64,000 bases of DNA from Polynucleobacter sp. CS-Odin-A6 (lineage in GTDB: Bacteria; Pseudomonadota; Gammaproteobacteria; Burkholderiales; Burkholderiaceae). The translations under genes and the position numbers were made by a program. Position 1 is the first letter of the stretch. Each line of letters starts with the position of its first letter. Positions 34,898 to 45,380 of the stretch are shown piece after piece. The notes below the pieces were generated by a model. That model saw only the letters and a program-made list of their open reading frames with translations, was not told where the DNA came from and ran no database searches. The DNA is taken from positions 124,001 through 188,000 of the forward strand of contig NZ_JACVPD010000003.1 in the NCBI RefSeq assembly GCF_018882095.1, written 5' to 3'.

Positions 34898-37330
34898 ATG
34901 CCTGGCCACTTATTATTACCCTCTGAACCCATTCAACTCCCACTTCTCCCCTTAAGAGATGTGGTGGTGTTTCCGCACATGGTGATCCCGTTATTTGTGG
35001 GTCGACCTAAATCAATCAAAGCATTAGAAGCGGCTATGGAAACCGGCAAAAATGTTCTTTTGGTTGCCCAAAAAGCAGCCGCCAAGGATGAGCCGAGTGT
35101 TGAGGATCTTTATGAAGTTGGCTGCATTGCGAATATTTTGCAAATGCTCAAACTCCCTGATGGTACTGTTAAGGTCTTGGTAGAGGGTGTGCAACGGGCT
35201 GAAGTCAGTCAAGTTGAAGATAGCCAAGGCTATTTCGGCTGTGAGGCAACGCCTACATCCATGTCCACTTTAGATGCTCATGAGACAGAAGCCTTGCGTC
35301 GCGCCATCATGGCGCAGTTTGATCAGTACGTAAAACTGAATAAGAAAGTTCCCCAAGAAATTTTGTCTTCATTGGGCGGCATTGATGATGCCAGTCGTTT
35401 AGCCGATACGATCTGTGCGCATCTGCCGGTCAAGCTCGAGCAAAAGCAGCGCTTGTTAGAAATGATCGATGTAGTGCAGCGCTTAGAAAGCCTGTTAGCT
35501 GACCTCGAAAGTGAAATTGACATTTTGCAGGTAGAGAAACGGATTCGCGGGCGTGTGAAACGTCAGATGGAAAAGAGTCAACGCGAGTACTACTTGAATG
35601 AGCAGGTCAAAGCAATTCAAAAAGAATTAGGTGAGGGAGAGGAGGGTGCGGATCTCGAGGAGCTTGAGAAACGCGTTAAAGCGGCCCGCATGCCTAAGGA
35701 GGCATTGAAAAAGGCCGAGTCTGAATTAAAGAAACTTAAACTGATGTCTCCGATGTCTGCTGAAGCTACCGTGATTCGGAACTTTATTGACACCTTGGTC
35801 AATCTGCCTTGGAAAAAGAAAACCAAGATCAACAATGATTTAACCAATGCTGAAAAAGTATTGGATGAAGATCACTATGGTCTTGATAAGGTGAAAGAAC
35901 GCATCCTGGAATATCTCGCAGTACAACAACGTGTTGACCGTGTGAAGGCGCCAATTCTCTGTTTGGTTGGTCCCCCAGGCGTTGGTAAAACTTCCTTAGG
36001 TCAATCAATTGCTCGCGCTACCAACCGAAAGTTTGTGCGTATGGCCTTAGGTGGCGTTCGTGATGAATCAGAAATACGTGGACATCGTCGCACTTACATT
36101 GGATCAATGCCCGGCAAGATTCTGTCTAGCTTGACTAAAGTCGGTGTACGCAATCCATTATTTCTCTTGGATGAAGTAGATAAGATGGGTATGGATTTCC
36201 GTGGAGATCCTGCAAGTGCCTTGCTCGAGGTTTTGGATCCTGAACAGAATCATACATTCCAAGATCATTATGTCGAAGTGGACTTTGACTTATCGGACGT
36301 CATGTTTGTTGCCACATCAAATTCTTTAAATATTCCTGGTCCACTGTTAGATCGCCTAGAAATTATTCGTCTTGCTGGTTACACCGAGGATGAAAAGACT
36401 AGTATTGCGATGAATTATTTAATCCCTAAACAGATTAAAAATAATGGCCTGAAAAAAGATGAACTCAAGATAGAGGAAAGTGCTGTCCGTAGCATGATTC
36501 GTTATTACACGCGTGAAGCGGGTGTGCGTTCTTTAGAGCGAGAAATTAGCAAGATCTGTCGAAAGGTAGTGAAGTTATTGCTTCTTAAAAAAGAAGCTGC
36601 TCCCATCACAGTTAATGCTGATAACTTGGAAAAGTTCCTTTCTGTTCGTATGTATGATTTTGGTCTTGCAGCGAAAGAGAATCAAGTTGGGCAGGTAACG
36701 GGCTTAGCGTGGACTGAGGTTGGCGGTGATCTATTGACGATTGAAGCCGCAGTCATGCCAGGTAAAGGTGTCATTACGCGCACTGGTTCGATTGGTGATG
36801 TCATGAAGGAATCTGTGGAGGCTGCCAAAACGGTCGTGCGCTCAAGAGCTAGAGTTCTTGGTATCGCTGATGAGGCATTTGAGAAGAAGGATATTCATAT
36901 CCACTTCCCGGATGGCGCTACACCGAAGGATGGCCCGTCTGCTGGTATTGCGATTACTACTGCCCTTGTATCAGTCTTTACGGGCATTCCAATTCGCTCA
37001 GATGTTGCCATGACGGGTGAGATCACATTGCGAGGCGAAGTACTCCCTATTGGTGGCTTGAAAGAGAAGTTGCTGGCCGCGCATCGTGGTGGAATCAAGT
37101 TGGCCTTGATTCCCGAGGAAAACATCAAAGACCTGATTGATATTCCCGACAACGTCAAGAATGCAATTGAAATCGTTCCAGTCCGTTGGATTGATAAAGT
37201 GCTGGAGCTTGCCCTAGAGCGACCCCCGGTTGCTTTGTCTGACCCAACCCCTGAAGAGCTTGCCAAAAAGGCTGCCGAAGCAAGTAAAGCTTCTGAGAAG
37301 CTTTCTTCCGCGGAGGTCTTGAAGCATTGA
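34898..37330 (+). CDS. lon: ATP-dependent protease Lon
   Basis: This 810-residue AAA+ protease has the N-terminal LON substrate domain (LPLLPLRDVVVFPHMVIPLF), Walker A GPPGVGKT, Walker B in FLLDEVDKM, and the Ser-Lys catalytic dyad Ser681 (DGPSAG) and Lys724 (GGLKEKLLAAHRG). GGAGG 10 bases before ATG 34898 supports the start. It follows clpX, giving a two-protease locus. Length is standard. Confidence 0.97.
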   Translation: MPGHLLLPSEPIQLPLLPLRDVVVFPHMVIPLFVGRPKSIKALEAAMETGKNVLLVAQKAAAKDEPSVEDLYEVGCIANILQMLKLPDGTVKVLVEGVQRAEVSQVEDSQGYFGCEATPTSMSTLDAHETEALRRAIMAQFDQYVKLNKKVPQEILSSLGGIDDASRLADTICAHLPVKLEQKQRLLEMIDVVQRLESLLADLESEIDILQVEKRIRGRVKRQMEKSQREYYLNEQVKAIQKELGEGEEGADLEELEKRVKAARMPKEALKKAESELKKLKLMSPMSAEATVIRNFIDTLVNLPWKKKTKINNDLTNAEKVLDEDHYGLDKVKERILEYLAVQQRVDRVKAPILCLVGPPGVGKTSLGQSIARATNRKFVRMALGGVRDESEIRGHRRTYIGSMPGKILSSLTKVGVRNPLFLLDEVDKMGMDFRGDPASALLEVLDPEQNHTFQDHYVEVDFDLSDVMFVATSNSLNIPGPLLDRLEIIRLAGYTEDEKTSIAMNYLIPKQIKNNGLKKDELKIEESAVRSMIRYYTREAGVRSLEREISKICRKVVKLLLLKKEAAPITVNADNLEKFLSVRMYDFGLAAKENQVGQVTGLAWTEVGGDLLTIEAAVMPGKGVITRTGSIGDVMKESVEAAKTVVRSRARVLGIADEAFEKKDIHIHFPDGATPKDGPSAGIAITTALVSVFTGIPIRSDVAMTGEITLRGEVLPIGGLKEKLLAAHRGGIKLALIPEENIKDLIDIPDNVKNAIEIVPVRWIDKVLELALERPPVALSDPTPEELAKKAAEASKASEKLSSAEVLKH

Positions 37331-37445
37331 TGTATACGGATATTTGAGGGGTTTTGAGTCGGATTGACTTATTCATTTGAGTCATTTTGATGAAGAGCCT
37401 CTCTTTTATCTTCACTCTAGGTTACAATTCTGTCTGTGTTAATTG

Positions 37446-37521
37446 GGGCGCTTAGCTCAGATGGTAGAGCGTCTGCCTTACACGCAGAATGTCGGCGGTT
37501 CGATCCCGTCAGCGCCCACCA
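37446..37521 (+). tRNA. tRNA-Val (anticodon TAC)
   Basis: A 76-base tRNA. Acceptor GGGCGCT pairs with AGCGCCC, the anticodon loop CTTACAC holds TAC, the T-arm is GGCGGTTCGATCCCGTC and CCA is encoded. TACAAT at 37423-37428 may be its -10 box. It sits between lon and the PpiD-like gene. Confidence 0.97.
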
Positions 37522-37617
37522 GTTTCCCGATTTGCATACTTTCTTCAGGCTTTCTAGCTCACCTAGACCTTACGCCTAGTACACTCTCAGCATTGACTTC
37601 TTTTGAGCGATTAATTC

Positions 37618-39084
37618 ATGTTTGATTCCGTCCGTAAGCACCAAAAAATTCTTCAAATTGTATTAATGCTGTTTATTGTTCCTTCCTTTGCGCTATTTGG
37701 GATATCTAGTTATTCGGAATTCATGGATAAGGAAACAGATCTGCTCAAGGTGAATGGTAAAGCGATTACTTCTCAAGAAGTTGAGGCGGCAGCAAAACGT
37801 CAAGCTGAGCGCGTTGGTGGAAACTTACAGATTGCTCAGAGTCTACCTTTTCGTCAGGCCATTCTGAATGAGTTGCTGCAACAGCGTATCCTTGGATTCG
37901 CAGTCAGTGATTTACGGCTCCAAGTAGGTAAGCAAGAACTCGTTAGTAGCCTGCAGAAGATTCCTCAGGTGCGCGCTTTGTATGGTTCAGATGGCAAATT
38001 TGACGATGCACGCTTTAAGCAGTTACTAGCTAATAATGGTATGAATGAAGAGCAATTTTACGCCGGCCAAAGCTTTGATTTAAAGATTCAGCAACTTGTT
38101 AACTCCGTTGCACGCACTGAATTAGCTAGCCCAAAATTATCAGAAATAGTTTCTTCTTTATATGAAACTGAAAGACAAGTGCAGACCCTGCAATTTACTG
38201 CGAAAGAATACTTATCTAAGGTCAGTCCTAGCCCTGAAGAGTTACAAACATTCTATGAGGCGAATGCCAAGTTATTTGAGCGCCCTGAATATATCGACGT
38301 GGAATATATCGTTCTAAGAGCAGACTCCAAAGAAGATTCCAAACTCTTTAATGAAAAAGCAGATCAGTTTGCGAACATAACCTATGACCAGTCTGATAGT
38401 CTCAAGCCGGCTGCAGATAAGTTGAAGTTAAGTATTCAATCTCAAAAAGGTGTCACGCGTGGAGGTGTCCCTGGATTAAGTAAGGATCACCCTCTAGCTA
38501 ATCCTAAAGTAGTGCAATCACTATATGGCGATGAGGCTCTAAGGAATAAACGCAACATCGAAGCGGTACAAATTTCTCCGGGTGTTTTTGTATCTGCACG
38601 AGTGGTGACTTTACATCCTGCTCAAATCTTGCCCTATAAAGAAGTATCTGCAGAAGTGACTCGTCAAGTCACGCAGCGAAATGCTGAGAAGTTGGCAGTT
38701 GCTGCTGCTAGTGAGAAATTTTCTGCTCTGGAAAAGGATCCTAAGAACTCTTCAGGATTTGGCGCTGCTAATTGGATTTCACGAAATAAGCCTGGCAACT
38801 TAGTTGGCTCATCGATGGATGAGGTGATGTCTTTGAGTGCGGATAAATTGCCTGCAGTTGTATCGGTTTCTAACCCTGGAGTTGGTGTGACAATTTATCG
38901 TATCGACCAAATACGTCAACCCACTACTGTCGATAATAAGGTTCACCTAGCTCAGGCTAAACAGATTCAGTCCTTAGCAGCACAATCGGAGTTTGCTGGA
39001 TTTATGGGTTACTGGCGCAACAGTGCGAACGTTAAAGTGATAAACCCACTGAAGTCTGCAAGCTCTAGTAGTTCAGGCGGCTAG
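37618..39084 (+). CDS. PpiD/SurA-N-type periplasmic chaperone lacking the parvulin domain
   Basis: This 488-residue inner-membrane protein has a short cytosolic N-terminus (MFDSVRKHQK), one membrane span (about 12-32) and a SurA-like N-terminal chaperone domain (about 40-230). Betaproteobacterial PpiD proteins (about 630 residues) continue from a DVEYxVL block through a parvulin domain to a QFxNxxYEQSDSLxPAA block. Here DVEYIVL (227-233) is followed within about 15 residues by ADQFANITYDQSDSLKPAAD. No parvulin signature (ASHIL, GGDLGxF, FGxHI) is present anywhere. The C-terminal part (LRNKRNIEAVQISPGVFVSARV) is retained. The frame is intact, so this is a domain loss rather than a pseudogene. 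It probably holds secreted proteins at the Sec exit without isomerase activity. Confidence 0.85.
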   Translation: MFDSVRKHQKILQIVLMLFIVPSFALFGISSYSEFMDKETDLLKVNGKAITSQEVEAAAKRQAERVGGNLQIAQSLPFRQAILNELLQQRILGFAVSDLRLQVGKQELVSSLQKIPQVRALYGSDGKFDDARFKQLLANNGMNEEQFYAGQSFDLKIQQLVNSVARTELASPKLSEIVSSLYETERQVQTLQFTAKEYLSKVSPSPEELQTFYEANAKLFERPEYIDVEYIVLRADSKEDSKLFNEKADQFANITYDQSDSLKPAADKLKLSIQSQKGVTRGGVPGLSKDHPLANPKVVQSLYGDEALRNKRNIEAVQISPGVFVSARVVTLHPAQILPYKEVSAEVTRQVTQRNAEKLAVAAASEKFSALEKDPKNSSGFGAANWISRNKPGNLVGSSMDEVMSLSADKLPAVVSVSNPGVGVTIYRIDQIRQPTTVDNKVHLAQAKQIQSLAAQSEFAGFMGYWRNSANVKVINPLKSASSSSSGG

Positions 39085-39087
39085 TTC

Positions 39088-39738
39088 CTAAAGCGGCTTG
39101 TGTAGCAAGTTTTTGTATGGGGCCATTGAGCCCCACACGTTTTTAAAGAGAATTCTCTGTGCTTCTATATTGGGGTGCAGTCGATCCGCTTGAAATAATG
39201 AGGGTTTTGTTGCCACGCCTTCTAGGAAAAAAGGCAGAAGCTCTATGCGCTCTTCAGATGCGATCTGGGAGTAAAGTTTTTTAAACTGTGCTGTGTAGCT
39301 TTGGCCGTAATTCGTAGGTATTTGGATGCCAAAGAGTAGAACCCGCGCACCGGTTTTCTTGCTCATCTGAATCATCATGCGCAGATTCGATTCGGTTTGA
39401 ATTACCGGCAATCCCCGCAAGGCATCATTTGCGCCCAACTCAATCATTACAATCCCTGGTTTCTTTTGACCCAGAAGAGCGGGTAGCCGAGAGAGTCCCC
39501 CTGAACTGGTTTCTCCACTAATACTGGCGTTAAATACGGTCCAAGGGCTTTTGTCTTTGTCCAGTTGCTTCTCAAGTAGATTGACCCAACCACTGCCACG
39601 AGGCAGGCCATATTCAGCGGACAGGCTGTCACCCAAAACCAAGATCACTGGATTTGTATTAGCCCAGGAATTAATACTGATTAAGAGGCAAAATAGCCCG
39701 GTAACACATTTATTGATGGTTAAAAGCGGAGTTCGCAT
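39088..39738 (-). CDS. tesA: Arylesterase / TesA-type SGNH hydrolase
   Basis: This 216-residue secreted SGNH hydrolase has an N-terminal signal peptide. Block I LVLGDSLSAEYGL holds the Ser nucleophile, block III IELGANDALRG the Asn, and block V DRLHPN the Asp/His pair. TesA is a periplasmic thioesterase/lysophospholipase/arylesterase. It is divergent from the ABC ATPase, as in E. coli tesA-ybbA, and tail-to-tail with the PpiD-like gene (3 bases). Confidence 0.92.
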   Translation of the reverse strand: MRTPLLTINKCVTGLFCLLISINSWANTNPVILVLGDSLSAEYGLPRGSGWVNLLEKQLDKDKSPWTVFNASISGETSSGGLSRLPALLGQKKPGIVMIELGANDALRGLPVIQTESNLRMMIQMSKKTGARVLLFGIQIPTNYGQSYTAQFKKLYSQIASEERIELLPFFLEGVATKPSLFQADRLHPNIEAQRILFKNVWGSMAPYKNLLHKPL

Positions 39739-39763
39739 TGTTCAATTCTAGAAAATTTTTTAC

Positions 39764-40444
39764 ATGAATACACAGTCTAAGTCGATTATTGCCCACCAAG
39801 TCCGCAAGTTAGTTAAGACGTCTGATGGCGACCTTATCATTTTGCACGACATTGGCTTTGAAATTGAGCAGGGTGAAAGTGTTGCGATTATTGGCGCCTC
39901 CGGCTCTGGTAAAAGCACTTTGTTAAGCCTCTTGGCAGGCTTAGATCTTCCTAGCCAAGGTCAAATAGACTTAATGGGACAAAACCTAAATCTACTGGAT
40001 GAGGATGGTAGGGCCCGTTTACGAGGTAAATATGTTGGCTTTGTATTTCAATCCTTCCAATTACTTCCCCATTTAACGGCTTTAGAAAATGTCATGCTCC
40101 CTCTGGAGATCCTGGGAATAAATCAAACTGAAGCAAAACAGGCTGCTGGGCAGTGGCTTGAAAAAGTGGGTTTAACTGATAGGGCGAATCATTTCCCTAA
40201 GACCCTCTCAGGTGGTGAACAGCAACGTGTGGCTTTGGCACGGGCTTTCATTAATCAACCCGCTATCCTCTTTGCGGATGAGCCTACTGGGAGTCTTGAC
40301 GAGGCCAGTGGAAATAGGGTGATTGAGCTCCTCTTCGAGCTAAACCGGGAGAATTCCTCAACCCTGGTTTTGGTGACCCATGATCCAGCCTTGGCTGCGC
40401 GGTGTGGGCGGCAATTGAGTCTTCAAGGTGGTCGCTTAGTTTGA
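39764..40444 (+). CDS. ABC transporter ATPase (YbbA/LolD type)
   Basis: This 226-residue ABC ATPase has Walker A GASGSGKST, a Q-loop in FVFQSFQLLPHLTALENV, the signature LSGGEQQRVALARAF, Walker B ILFADEPTGSLDE and an H-loop LVTHD. The LolD/MacB-like class works with FtsX-type permeases. The tesA linkage points to YbbA, but the expected large permease YbbP is not downstream; purL follows instead. The partner must be elsewhere or absent. Confidence 0.88.
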   Translation: MNTQSKSIIAHQVRKLVKTSDGDLIILHDIGFEIEQGESVAIIGASGSGKSTLLSLLAGLDLPSQGQIDLMGQNLNLLDEDGRARLRGKYVGFVFQSFQLLPHLTALENVMLPLEILGINQTEAKQAAGQWLEKVGLTDRANHFPKTLSGGEQQRVALARAFINQPAILFADEPTGSLDEASGNRVIELLFELNRENSSTLVLVTHDPALAARCGRQLSLQGGRLV

Positions 40445-40478
40445 CAAATTAGTTTGATCGAAACCTTATAATCTTGGG

Positions 40479-43400
40479 ATGTCATCCTTCTGTTGCTTGC
40501 CCGGGGCTAATGCCCTTTCAGCCTTCCGCCAACAGCGACTTTTAGCCTCGCTGGCAGCCCAAGGAATTCAACTCGAGTCCATAGAGGCTCAATTCCTGCA
40601 TTTCATTTGGTCTGAGTCTGAACTCAATACCAAAGACAAAGGCATTCTTGAAAGTCTGTTGACTTATGGAGAGCCTTTTGCATCCCAGATAAAAGCAGGT
40701 AGCTCCTTGTTTGGCAAAGCCAATCAGCCACTGTCTGCTATCGCCATTCCTCGCTTTGGCACGGTTTCTCCTTGGGCCAGCAAAGCAACTGATATTGCGC
40801 GTCAATGTGGACTCAATGTACTGCGCATTGAGCGTGGCATTCAATACGGTTGGCTCAGTAAAAAGCTACTCAATGAACAACAGGCACAGATTGTTCTAGC
40901 TGCCTTGCACGACAGAATGACTGAAGCGCTTATTACGGATGTCAATGCAGCCAGTGCTTTATATCAATCGCTTCCTGATCGACCATTTATCCGAATTCCA
41001 ATATTGACTGAAGGCAGAGCTGCGCTAGATAAGGCCAACTTAGAATTAGGTCTTGCACTATCAGAAGATGAAGTGCTGTATTTGCTTGAGAATTTCATGC
41101 GCTTAGAACGAAATCCTAGCGATGTCGAACTCATCATGTTTGCTCAAGCTAATAGCGAACATTGCCGCCATAAGATTTTTAATTCCAGTTGGACTATTGA
41201 TGGTGATGATCAGGAAAAATCCTTATTTGCCATGATTCGCAATACCCATCAACTTCAGCCTAAAGGAACGATCGTTGCTTACTCTGATAACTCAGCAGTG
41301 ATGGTGGGTTGTGAGTCAGAAACTTGGACTCCGAAAGGGTCAGATCGCCTTTATCAAAAAGACAAGCGCCTGGTCCACACCTTGATGAAGGTGGAGACCC
41401 ATAATCATCCAACTGCAATTGCACCATTTCCGGGTGCATCCACTGGTGCAGGTGGGGAGATTCGTGATGAGGGCGCTACAGGTATTGGGGGTAGACCCAA
41501 GGCTGGCCTCACTGGCTTCACCGTATCCAATTTGAATATTCCGGGTACAGATTTGCCTTGGGAAGCTGAGAAATATGGCAAGCCTGAGCGTATTGCTACG
41601 CCACTCCAAATTATGATTGAAGGCCCACTAGGCGGCGCTGCATTTAATAATGAGTTTGGTCGACCAATTCTGGGTGGATATTTCCGAGTGTTCGAGCAAA
41701 CCTTGGAAGGTGTGCGTCGTGGGTATCACAAGCCCATCATGATCGCAGGTGGTATCGGCAGTATCGATTCTATTCATACAGCAAAGAAAAAAATTAAAGC
41801 AGGGCACTTATTTGTTCAATTAGGTGGTCCTGGTATGCGGATTGGCATGGGTGGTGCAACGGGAAGTTCTGTTGCTACGGGCACCAATACAGCAGATTTA
41901 GATTTTGACTCAGTCCAACGGGGTAATCCAGAAATGGAGCGGCGTGCCCAGGAAGTCATTAATGCTTGTATTGCAATGGGTGATAAGAATCCGATTGTTT
42001 CAATTCATGATGTTGGTGCTGGCGGCATATCCAATGCCTTCCCAGAGCTAGCAGATGGCGCTGGTTTAGGGGCGCAATTTCAGTTACGTAAAGTACCGCT
42101 TGAAGAGAGTGGTATGAGCCCTGCAGAAATTTGGTGTAATGAATCTCAAGAGCGTTATGTACTCGCAATCGAAACTCACGATTTAGATTTATTTAAATCG
42201 CTCTGTGAGCGTGAGCGTTGCCCATTTGCAGTCGTCGGTGAGGCTACCACTGAACGACAACTACAGTTAAGTGATAGCAAAGAAGCTGAAGGTAGTGATG
42301 CCTCTATGCCTATTGACATGCCAATGGAAGTGTTGCTTGGTAAACCGCCAAGAATGCACCGAGATGTGAAGTGCGTACCTCAAGAATTTCAAGAATTGGA
42401 TGTAACTGACACGGAGTTAGCTCAATGTATCGCCTGGGTTCTGCAGCAACCCACCGTTGCGAGCAAGTCATTCTTAATTACCATTGGTGATCGGACTGTT
42501 GGCGGCCTTAATGCCCGCGATCCATTCGTAGGTCCCTGGCAAGTGCCTGTCGCTGACTGCGCAGTAACGCTCATGGATTACCAGGGTTATCGTGGCGAAG
42601 CCATGGCTATGGGTGAGCGGACTCCAATAGCAGTAATTGATGCGCCTGCAGCTGCCAAAATGGCGGTAGGTGAAGCTATCACCAATTTATTGGCTGCCGA
42701 TATTCGACAGCTAGAAGACGTAAAGCTTTCTGCCAATTGGATGGCTGCTTGCGGCGCTCCCGGTGAAGATGCAAAGTTATATGAATCAGTTAAAGCAATT
42801 GGAATGGAGCTCTGCCCAGCCTTGGGTATTTCCATCCCTGTCGGCAAAGATTCTTTATCAATGGCAACGGCTTGGCAAGAAGGTGATCAGGCAAAGAAAG
42901 TTGTATCTCCAGTCTCATTAATTATTTCTGCTTTTGCCGCTGTGCAAGATGTTCGTAAAACGACGACGCCTTTACTTAAGCTGACGGATGAATCTGGCGC
43001 AGCTTTAGAAACTGAACTAATTTTGATTGATTTAGGCCGAGGTCAGAACCGCATGGCGGGTAGTATCCTCGCCCAAGTTCTGAATCAATCCGGTAAGTCT
43101 GCCCCAAACGTAGACTATCTAGAAGATCTGAAAGCACTAGCTGCCGCAATTATTGAATTGCGTAAAAATAGTCAGCTACTGGCGTATCACGATCGCTCAG
43201 ATGGCGGATTATTTGCTTGTATTGCTGAAATGTCTTTTGCATCCCATATTGGTATATCCATCAATGTGGACATGATTGCTGTCGATATAGGTCAAGAGGC
43301 TGATTGGGGTGATGCTAAGAACTGGGCTGAACAAGTCTCAGGTCGACGGCATGAGCAAACTTTACGCGCTTTGTTCAATGAGGAGTTAGGTGCAGTCATT

Positions 43401-44513
43401 CAGATCCGTAAAGCAGATCGTGATGCTGTATTCGCAGTATTGAGAAAACTTGGCCTCAGTGCGCATAGTCATGTAATTGCAAAACCCAATACCAATGGCC
43501 GTATTGAAATTTGGCGTGATGCTAAAAATATCTTTGCGGAACCTCGTGAAGTATTACAAAAGATGTGGGCCAATACCAGCTATCAAATAGCGCGCTTACG
43601 CGATAACCCAGATTGTGCAGATAGTGAATTTGCTTTATTGAATAATATTGCCGATGCGGGTATGTCACCAAAGCTGACTTTTGATATTACGGAAGATATT
43701 TCAGCGCCATTTATTAACCAGAATGCACGACCTAAAGTAGCCATTTTACGAGAGCAGGGCGTGAACTCGCATGTTGAGATGGCTTATGCCATGAGCTGGG
43801 CTGGCTTTGATAGTTACGACGTTCATATGTCAGATCTACTATCAGGCAAATCTAAGTTAGTTGATTTCCGTGGCTTAGTTGCCTGTGGTGGCTTTAGCTA
43901 TGGTGATGTTTTGGGTGCCGGTGAGGGCTGGGCTAAGACCATCCTCTTTAACGCCCAGTTGCGTGATCAGTTTGCCGCGTTCTTTGGTCGTCAAGATAGT
44001 TTTGCGCTGGGTGTCTGTAACGGCTGCCAAATGATGAGTAACTTAGCGGGAATTATTCCTGGCACTGAATCATGGCCTAAATTCACTCGCAATCAATCTG
44101 AGCAATATGAGGCACGTTTAGTTATGGCCGAAATAATGCCTTCCCCTTCTATTTTTACGCAAGGAATGGCAGACAGCCATTTGCCTATCGCGATTGCCCA
44201 TGGTGAAGGCTATGCTAACTTTAGTCAGCAAGGTCATTTAGAGAATCTGCAGAATGAAGGTTTAGCGGCACTCCGCTTTGTCGATCACAAGGGCAATCCT
44301 ACTGAAACTTATCCAATGAACCCGAATGGCTCACCCGGGGGTTTAACCGGGGTTACAACACCGGATGGTCGTTTCACCGTCATGATGCCGCATCCAGAGC
44401 GTGTATTTAGGGCGGTGCAGATGAGTTGGGCTCCGAATGAGTGGCTCAATACTCCAGATGGGGCCAGCCCTTGGATGCGCCTTTTCCGTAACGCCAGAGT
44501 CTGGACAAAGTAA
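40479..44513 (+). CDS. purL: Phosphoribosylformylglycinamidine synthase (large single-chain PurL)
   Basis: This 1344-residue enzyme makes FGAM from FGAR, glutamine and ATP in purine synthesis. The N-terminal PurS-like part is followed by two AIRS-type ATP-binding halves ([46 protein letters not shown]) and a C-terminal class I glutaminase with Cys in GVCNGCQMM and His/Glu in [11 protein letters not shown]. Length is normal for the proteobacterial single-chain form. Confidence 0.97.
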   Translation: MSSFCCLPGANALSAFRQQRLLASLAAQGIQLESIEAQFLHFIWSESELNTKDKGILESLLTYGEPFASQIKAGSSLFGKANQPLSAIAIPRFGTVSPWASKATDIARQCGLNVLRIERGIQYGWLSKKLLNEQQAQIVLAALHDRMTEALITDVNAASALYQSLPDRPFIRIPILTEGRAALDKANLELGLALSEDEVLYLLENFMRLERNPSDVELIMFAQANSEHCRHKIFNSSWTIDGDDQEKSLFAMIRNTHQLQPKGTIVAYSDNSAVMVGCESETWTPKGSDRLYQKDKRLVHTLMKVETHNHPTAIAPFPGASTGAGGEIRDEGATGIGGRPKAGLTGFTVSNLNIPGTDLPWEAEKYGKPERIATPLQIMIEGPLGGAAFNNEFGRPILGGYFRVFEQTLEGVRRGYHKPIMIAGGIGSIDSIHTAKKKIKAGHLFVQLGGPGMRIGMGGATGSSVATGTNTADLDFDSVQRGNPEMERRAQEVINACIAMGDKNPIVSIHDVGAGGISNAFPELADGAGLGAQFQLRKVPLEESGMSPAEIWCNESQERYVLAIETHDLDLFKSLCERERCPFAVVGEATTERQLQLSDSKEAEGSDASMPIDMPMEVLLGKPPRMHRDVKCVPQEFQELDVTDTELAQCIAWVLQQPTVASKSFLITIGDRTVGGLNARDPFVGPWQVPVADCAVTLMDYQGYRGEAMAMGERTPIAVIDAPAAAKMAVGEAITNLLAADIRQLEDVKLSANWMAACGAPGEDAKLYESVKAIGMELCPALGISIPVGKDSLSMATAWQEGDQAKKVVSPVSLIISAFAAVQDVRKTTTPLLKLTDESGAALETELILIDLGRGQNRMAGSILAQVLNQSGKSAPNVDYLEDLKALAAAIIELRKNSQLLAYHDRSDGGLFACIAEMSFASHIGISINVDMIAVDIGQEADWGDAKNWAEQVSGRRHEQTLRALFNEELGAVIQIRKADRDAVFAVLRKLGLSAHSHVIAKPNTNGRIEIWRDAKNIFAEPREVLQKMWANTSYQIARLRDNPDCADSEFALLNNIADAGMSPKLTFDITEDISAPFINQNARPKVAILREQGVNSHVEMAYAMSWAGFDSYDVHMSDLLSGKSKLVDFRGLVACGGFSYGDVLGAGEGWAKTILFNAQLRDQFAAFFGRQDSFALGVCNGCQMMSNLAGIIPGTESWPKFTRNQSEQYEARLVMAEIMPSPSIFTQGMADSHLPIAIAHGEGYANFSQQGHLENLQNEGLAALRFVDHKGNPTETYPMNPNGSPGGLTGVTTPDGRFTVMMPHPERVFRAVQMSWAPNEWLNTPDGASPWMRLFRNARVWTK

Positions 44514-44516
44514 TTG

Positions 44517-45293
44517 ATGTCGGATTCTTCATTGGCAATGGAGCCGGTAACGTTTTCAGAAAGTGCTGGCATCCGCTATCTCCATTTTGGCAGCGAACTG
44601 ATTCAGGGGGCGATGCGGATTCGAGATCCTGATGAGATTTACCTTGAGTACAACCAGCAGATGATGGCTTGGCTACTCTTTTTGGAGACGCAGCCTGGTA
44701 TGCGCGTTGCCCAGCTTGGTTTGGGGACTGGTGCTTTAACCAAGTTCACCCATCGTTATTGTCCGGCAGTAAAAACTACGGTGGTTGAACTCAATCCAGC
44801 GGTCATTGTTTCTGCGCGCAGCATGTTCTTCACGCCAGACGATGATCGACGCCTAGAAACTATTCAGACAGATGCTAAGGATTTTGTAAGGGGTGCCGAG
44901 CATCAAGCATATTTTGATGCTATCCAAGTGGATTTATATGATGCCATTTGTGATGGACCTGCAGCTAGCTCATTAGACTTTTATCAGGGGTGTTACAAAA
45001 CTCTTAAATCTCCTGGGGTTATGACGGTTAACCTATTCTCGCGTCATAAAAGTTTTAATCTTAATTTGAAGCATATTTGCGAGGCATTCGATAATCGAGT
45101 GCTCTTATTTCCTGAATCCCATGATTGCAACGTCGTAGCTATTGCTTTCAAAGGGCCTCAACTGGATATTGAATGGAAAGCGGTTTCTAAGCGCGCTAAA
45201 TTAATACTTGAACAGACGGGCTTACCAACCAATAACTGGATTGTCGGTCTGAGTCGCGAGAATGCTCGTCAAGAAAATAAACTCTTTATCTAA
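44517..45293 (+). CDS. Spermidine synthase-like methyltransferase-fold protein
   Basis: About 258 residues in the spermidine-synthase family: a SAM/dcSAM-binding Rossmann loop LGLGTGALTKF, VVELNPAVI as the acidic ribose-binding strand, and an active-site region VDLYDAICDGPAASS in place of the usual VDSTDPxGPA. Starts at TTG 44514 or ATG 44517 directly follow the purL stop, so it is coupled to purL. With no SAM decarboxylase near and an altered active-site loop, its substrate is uncertain. A strong terminator ends the unit. Confidence 0.8.
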   Translation: MSDSSLAMEPVTFSESAGIRYLHFGSELIQGAMRIRDPDEIYLEYNQQMMAWLLFLETQPGMRVAQLGLGTGALTKFTHRYCPAVKTTVVELNPAVIVSARSMFFTPDDDRRLETIQTDAKDFVRGAEHQAYFDAIQVDLYDAICDGPAASSLDFYQGCYKTLKSPGVMTVNLFSRHKSFNLNLKHICEAFDNRVLLFPESHDCNVVAIAFKGPQLDIEWKAVSKRAKLILEQTGLPTNNWIVGLSRENARQENKLFI

Positions 45294-45321
45294 AGGACTG
45301 TGGTTCTAATGTGAGTTAAAG

Positions 45322-45350
45322 AAAAAGGCGATCAACTGATCGCCTTTTTT
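45322..45350. terminator. Rho-independent terminator between the spermidine-synthase-like gene and acnB
   Basis: GGCGATCA (45327-45334) and TGATCGCC (45337-45344) form a perfect stem flanked by AAAAA on one side and TTTTTT on the other, so it can act in both directions for the two convergent genes. Confidence 0.88.
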
Positions 45351-45380
45351 GCATCTCTAACAACTGGGAATACGTGAAGC

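Noticed and set aside
36895-37266. 123-codon minus-strand ORF in the lon 3' end
   Set aside because: Low-complexity shadow of lon; no supporting features.
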